DNA of 64,000 bases from Psychroserpens ponticola (GTDB taxonomy: Bacteria; Bacteroidota; Bacteroidia; Flavobacteriales; Flavobacteriaceae): contig NZ_CP116221.1 in assembly GCF_023556315.2 (NCBI RefSeq), positions 992,001 to 1,056,000 on the forward strand, read 5' to 3'. Below the pieces are notes generated by a model that made no database searches, was not told where the DNA came from, and saw only the letters and a list, made by a program, of their open reading frames with translations. Positions 62,306-64,000 of the stretch are shown one piece after another; positions within the stretch are counted from its first letter, which is position 1, and every line of letters begins with the position of its first letter. The translations under genes and the position numbers were made by a program.

Positions 62306-63016
62306 ATGTCTAAATTGAAAGTTTTAATCGTCGATGATGAATATTTAGCTCTGAATTTGCTGTCTGGTTTTGTTAAACAGATTTCAGATTTAGAGCTTGT
62401 TGATAGTATTAAAAATCCATTAGAAGCTTTACAAGTTTTAGGAGCAAAGCGTATTGATATTTTGTTTTTAGACATTCAAATGCCTGCACTTTCAGGTGTT
62501 AATTTATTGAAATCTTTGAAAAATCCTCCAGTAGTTATTTTTACTACAGCATATTCTGACTATGCACTTGAAGCATTCGATTTAAATGCCGTAGATTATT
62601 TGTTGAAGCCATTTAGTTTTGAGCGTTTTTTACAAGCGGTTAATAAAGCTAAAGAACTATGTTATACTGAAGATATAAGAGTAGCTGAACATACAGGTTT
62701 AGAAAAATCAGAATTTATTACTGTTAAAGCAGAAGGGAAAATTATTAAGATTTTTACTAAAGACATTTTGTATATTGAAGGTATGAAAGAATATATTAGA
62801 TTTCGTTGTAAAAACGACAACCATATGGTCTTTGAACGAATGAAAAACATTGAAAAATTACTGTCAAGCAATTTTATTAGAGTTCATAAATCTTTTATTA
62901 TAGCAAAAGATAAGGTGACTGCCTCTCATGGTAACCAATTAGAAATAGGAACTTATAAGATTCCAATAAGTAGAGATAAAAAGGAGGACGTAATTTCTGC
63001 TGTTTTTGGTGATTGA
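62306..63016 (+). CDS. LytTR-family response regulator
   Basis: The protein has 236 residues. The receiver domain has LIVDDEYLALNLL with acidic pocket, phosphoacceptor Asp in DILFLDIQMPALSG and the conserved Lys in VDYLLKPFSFERF. From ~140 a LytTR DNA-binding domain follows (ITVKAEGKIIKIFTKDILYI, then FIRVHKSFIIAKDKV). It is expressed with the LytS-type kinase. Targets are unknown. Confidence 0.94.
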   Translation: MSKLKVLIVDDEYLALNLLSGFVKQISDLELVDSIKNPLEALQVLGAKRIDILFLDIQMPALSGVNLLKSLKNPPVVIFTTAYSDYALEAFDLNAVDYLLKPFSFERFLQAVNKAKELCYTEDIRVAEHTGLEKSEFITVKAEGKIIKIFTKDILYIEGMKEYIRFRCKNDNHMVFERMKNIEKLLSSNFIRVHKSFIIAKDKVTASHGNQLEIGTYKIPISRDKKEDVISAVFGD

Positions 63017-63030
63017 TTATAAATAAAAAA

Positions 63031-63061
63031 GCCGATTCAAAACTGAATCGGCTTTTTTTTT
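63031..63061. terminator. Bidirectional terminator
   Basis: GCCGATTCA (63031-63039), loop AAAC, TGAATCGGC (63044-63052), T-run to 63061 and A-run 63025-63030. It serves the LytTR gene and the convergent amidohydrolase. Confidence 0.92.
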
Positions 63062-64000
63062 AATGAGATCCTAAATGGCATCCACAAGCATCACGTGTGA
63101 AACTTTGTGTCTCTTCATGCCAAGGAAACGCTTGGTTATAATTTGAGTTTTCCCAATAGAATTTTGAACGTTCTTTAGGTTCATTTCCAATTTCATTCAT
63201 GGTTTCTGTATCGTACATACGACCATTAATCATGGTGTAAATAATACTTTCAGAATTTCTAATATCTTCCAAAGGATTCTTGTCCATCACAATTAAATCG
63301 GCTAGTTTTCCCTTTTTAAGAGAACCAACATCATTTCCTATACCAATATAATTAGCGCCATTTATTGTTGCAGCTTTAAGCGTTTCATGATTTGATAGTC
63401 CACCTTGCTGTAACAACCATAATTCCCAATGTGCACCAAGACCTTGTAACTGTCCGTGAGCACCAAGATTAACTTTAACTCCAGCATCACTTAAGTCTTT
63501 TGCTGTTTTTGAAACGAGTATGTGTCCATTTTCGTATTCTTCATCTGGAACCATAATGCGATGTCTTGAACGTGAATCAATAATCCCTCTAGGTGTATAT
63601 TTTAAAAGTTTCTCATTCTCCCAAACATTAGTATTCTGATACCAATACATTTCACCATTCATTCCACCATAATTTACAATAAGTGTAGGTGTGTAACCAA
63701 CATTACTATTTCCCCAAAGATCTAGAACATCTTTATAAACAGGAGCCACAGGAATATTATGCTCAACACCAGTGTGTCCATCCATAACCATTGTGATGTT
63801 ATGATAAAAATTTGAACCACCTTCTGGAACCACAAATATACCTTCCTCACGAGCAGCTTGTAAAACTTGTTGTCTTTGTTCCCGTCTTGGCTGATTATAA
63901 CTCTTCACTGATAATGCACCAAACGCTTTTGTTCTTCTAATTGATGAACGTGCATCTTCTAAATTATTAATAACCGCTTTAAAATCACCATCAGCTCCAT
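63060..64000 (-). CDS. Amidohydrolase family protein, partial (5' end beyond window)
   Basis: The frame stays open to the right edge, so at least 313 C-terminal residues are seen; a GTG at 63908 is internal, not the start. The amidohydrolase pattern is clear: NLGAHGQLQGLGAHWELWL, LKAATINGANYIGIGNDVGS, KKGKLADLIVMDKNPLEDI (the usual C-terminal beta-sandwich motif). Such proteins in Bacteroidota often also carry an N-terminal TolB-like propeller and are secreted. The substrate is unknown. The extreme C-terminus is Cys/His-rich (RDACGCHLGSH). Confidence 0.9.
   Translation of the reverse strand, partial: GADGDFKAVINNLEDARSSIRRTKAFGALSVKSYNQPRREQRQQVLQAAREEGIFVVPEGGSNFYHNITMVMDGHTGVEHNIPVAPVYKDVLDLWGNSNVGYTPTLIVNYGGMNGEMYWYQNTNVWENEKLLKYTPRGIIDSRSRHRIMVPDEEYENGHILVSKTAKDLSDAGVKVNLGAHGQLQGLGAHWELWLLQQGGLSNHETLKAATINGANYIGIGNDVGSLKKGKLADLIVMDKNPLEDIRNSESIIYTMINGRMYDTETMNEIGNEPKERSKFYWENSNYNQAFPWHEETQSFTRDACGCHLGSH

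Noticed and set aside
63060-63908. Short complete amidohydrolase starting at a GTG
   Set aside because: The frame is open and coding-like to the window edge, so the GTG is internal.

Overview
The window is a chromosomal segment of a low-GC member of the Bacteroidota, most likely a marine Flavobacteriaceae. The evidence is the type A and type B type-IX-secretion (T9SS) C-terminal sorting domains, a split transketolase, a parvulin/SurA gene trio, a carotenoid cluster (crtI-crtB-crtZ-crtY), promoters of the Bacteroidota TTG/TAnnTTTG kind and weak Shine-Dalgarno use. No rRNA and no CRISPR array were seen. Two tRNA genes are present (Leu-GAG and Lys-TTT).

Layout. 1-5040: two tandem paralogous secreted repeat proteins, the first cut by the left edge. 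5109-8137: a GT2 glycosyltransferase and a lipoprotein peptidase of M61 type. 8403-17899: a 9.5 kb integrated element (see below). 18429-25972: RidA, an LTA-synthase-like sulfatase-fold enzyme with a diacylglycerol kinase, an acyltransferase, an M1 peptidase, an SRPBCC protein and a T9SS substrate. 26228-32560: three SurA/PpiC-like genes, a MoxR ATPase and a membrane protein. 32746-40749: a SCO protein with a possible copper monooxygenase, an acyltransferase, aconitase, a Crp/Fnr regulator, a lipoprotein and a thioredoxin-like protein. 40736-45605: the carotenoid operon and its MerR/B12-type regulator. 45695-63061: tRNAs and mostly housekeeping genes (aroK, hslR-like, transketolase halves, tgt, lptG-like, accA, dnaB, a LytS/LytT-type pair). 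The right edge cuts an amidohydrolase.

Most interesting region. A conserved gene of the TIGR02757/DUF2400 family is split. Its 5' part ends at 17893-17899 and its 3' part begins at 8403-8409. Both breakpoints carry the same 7-bp sequence (ATGTTGA on +), and joining the two parts across it restores one in-frame ORF of 260 codons. The inserted 9,490 bp starts with a large serine recombinase next to one attachment site. It also carries an HUH-type Rep-like protein beside a 439-bp non-coding region, a small resolvase under a palindrome/promoter, two large surface proteins, and a complete intact copy of the same DUF2400 gene. In that copy the integration core is recoded. The element thus appears to break a host gene, replace it in trans, and make its own copy unsuitable as a target.

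Genes that seem to work together: crtI/B/Z/Y with the MerR regulator at a shared operator-like motif; the LTA-synthase-like enzyme with DgkA (diacylglycerol production and recycling); the three periplasmic foldases; SCO with the possible copper enzyme; and the LytS/LytT-like two-component pair.
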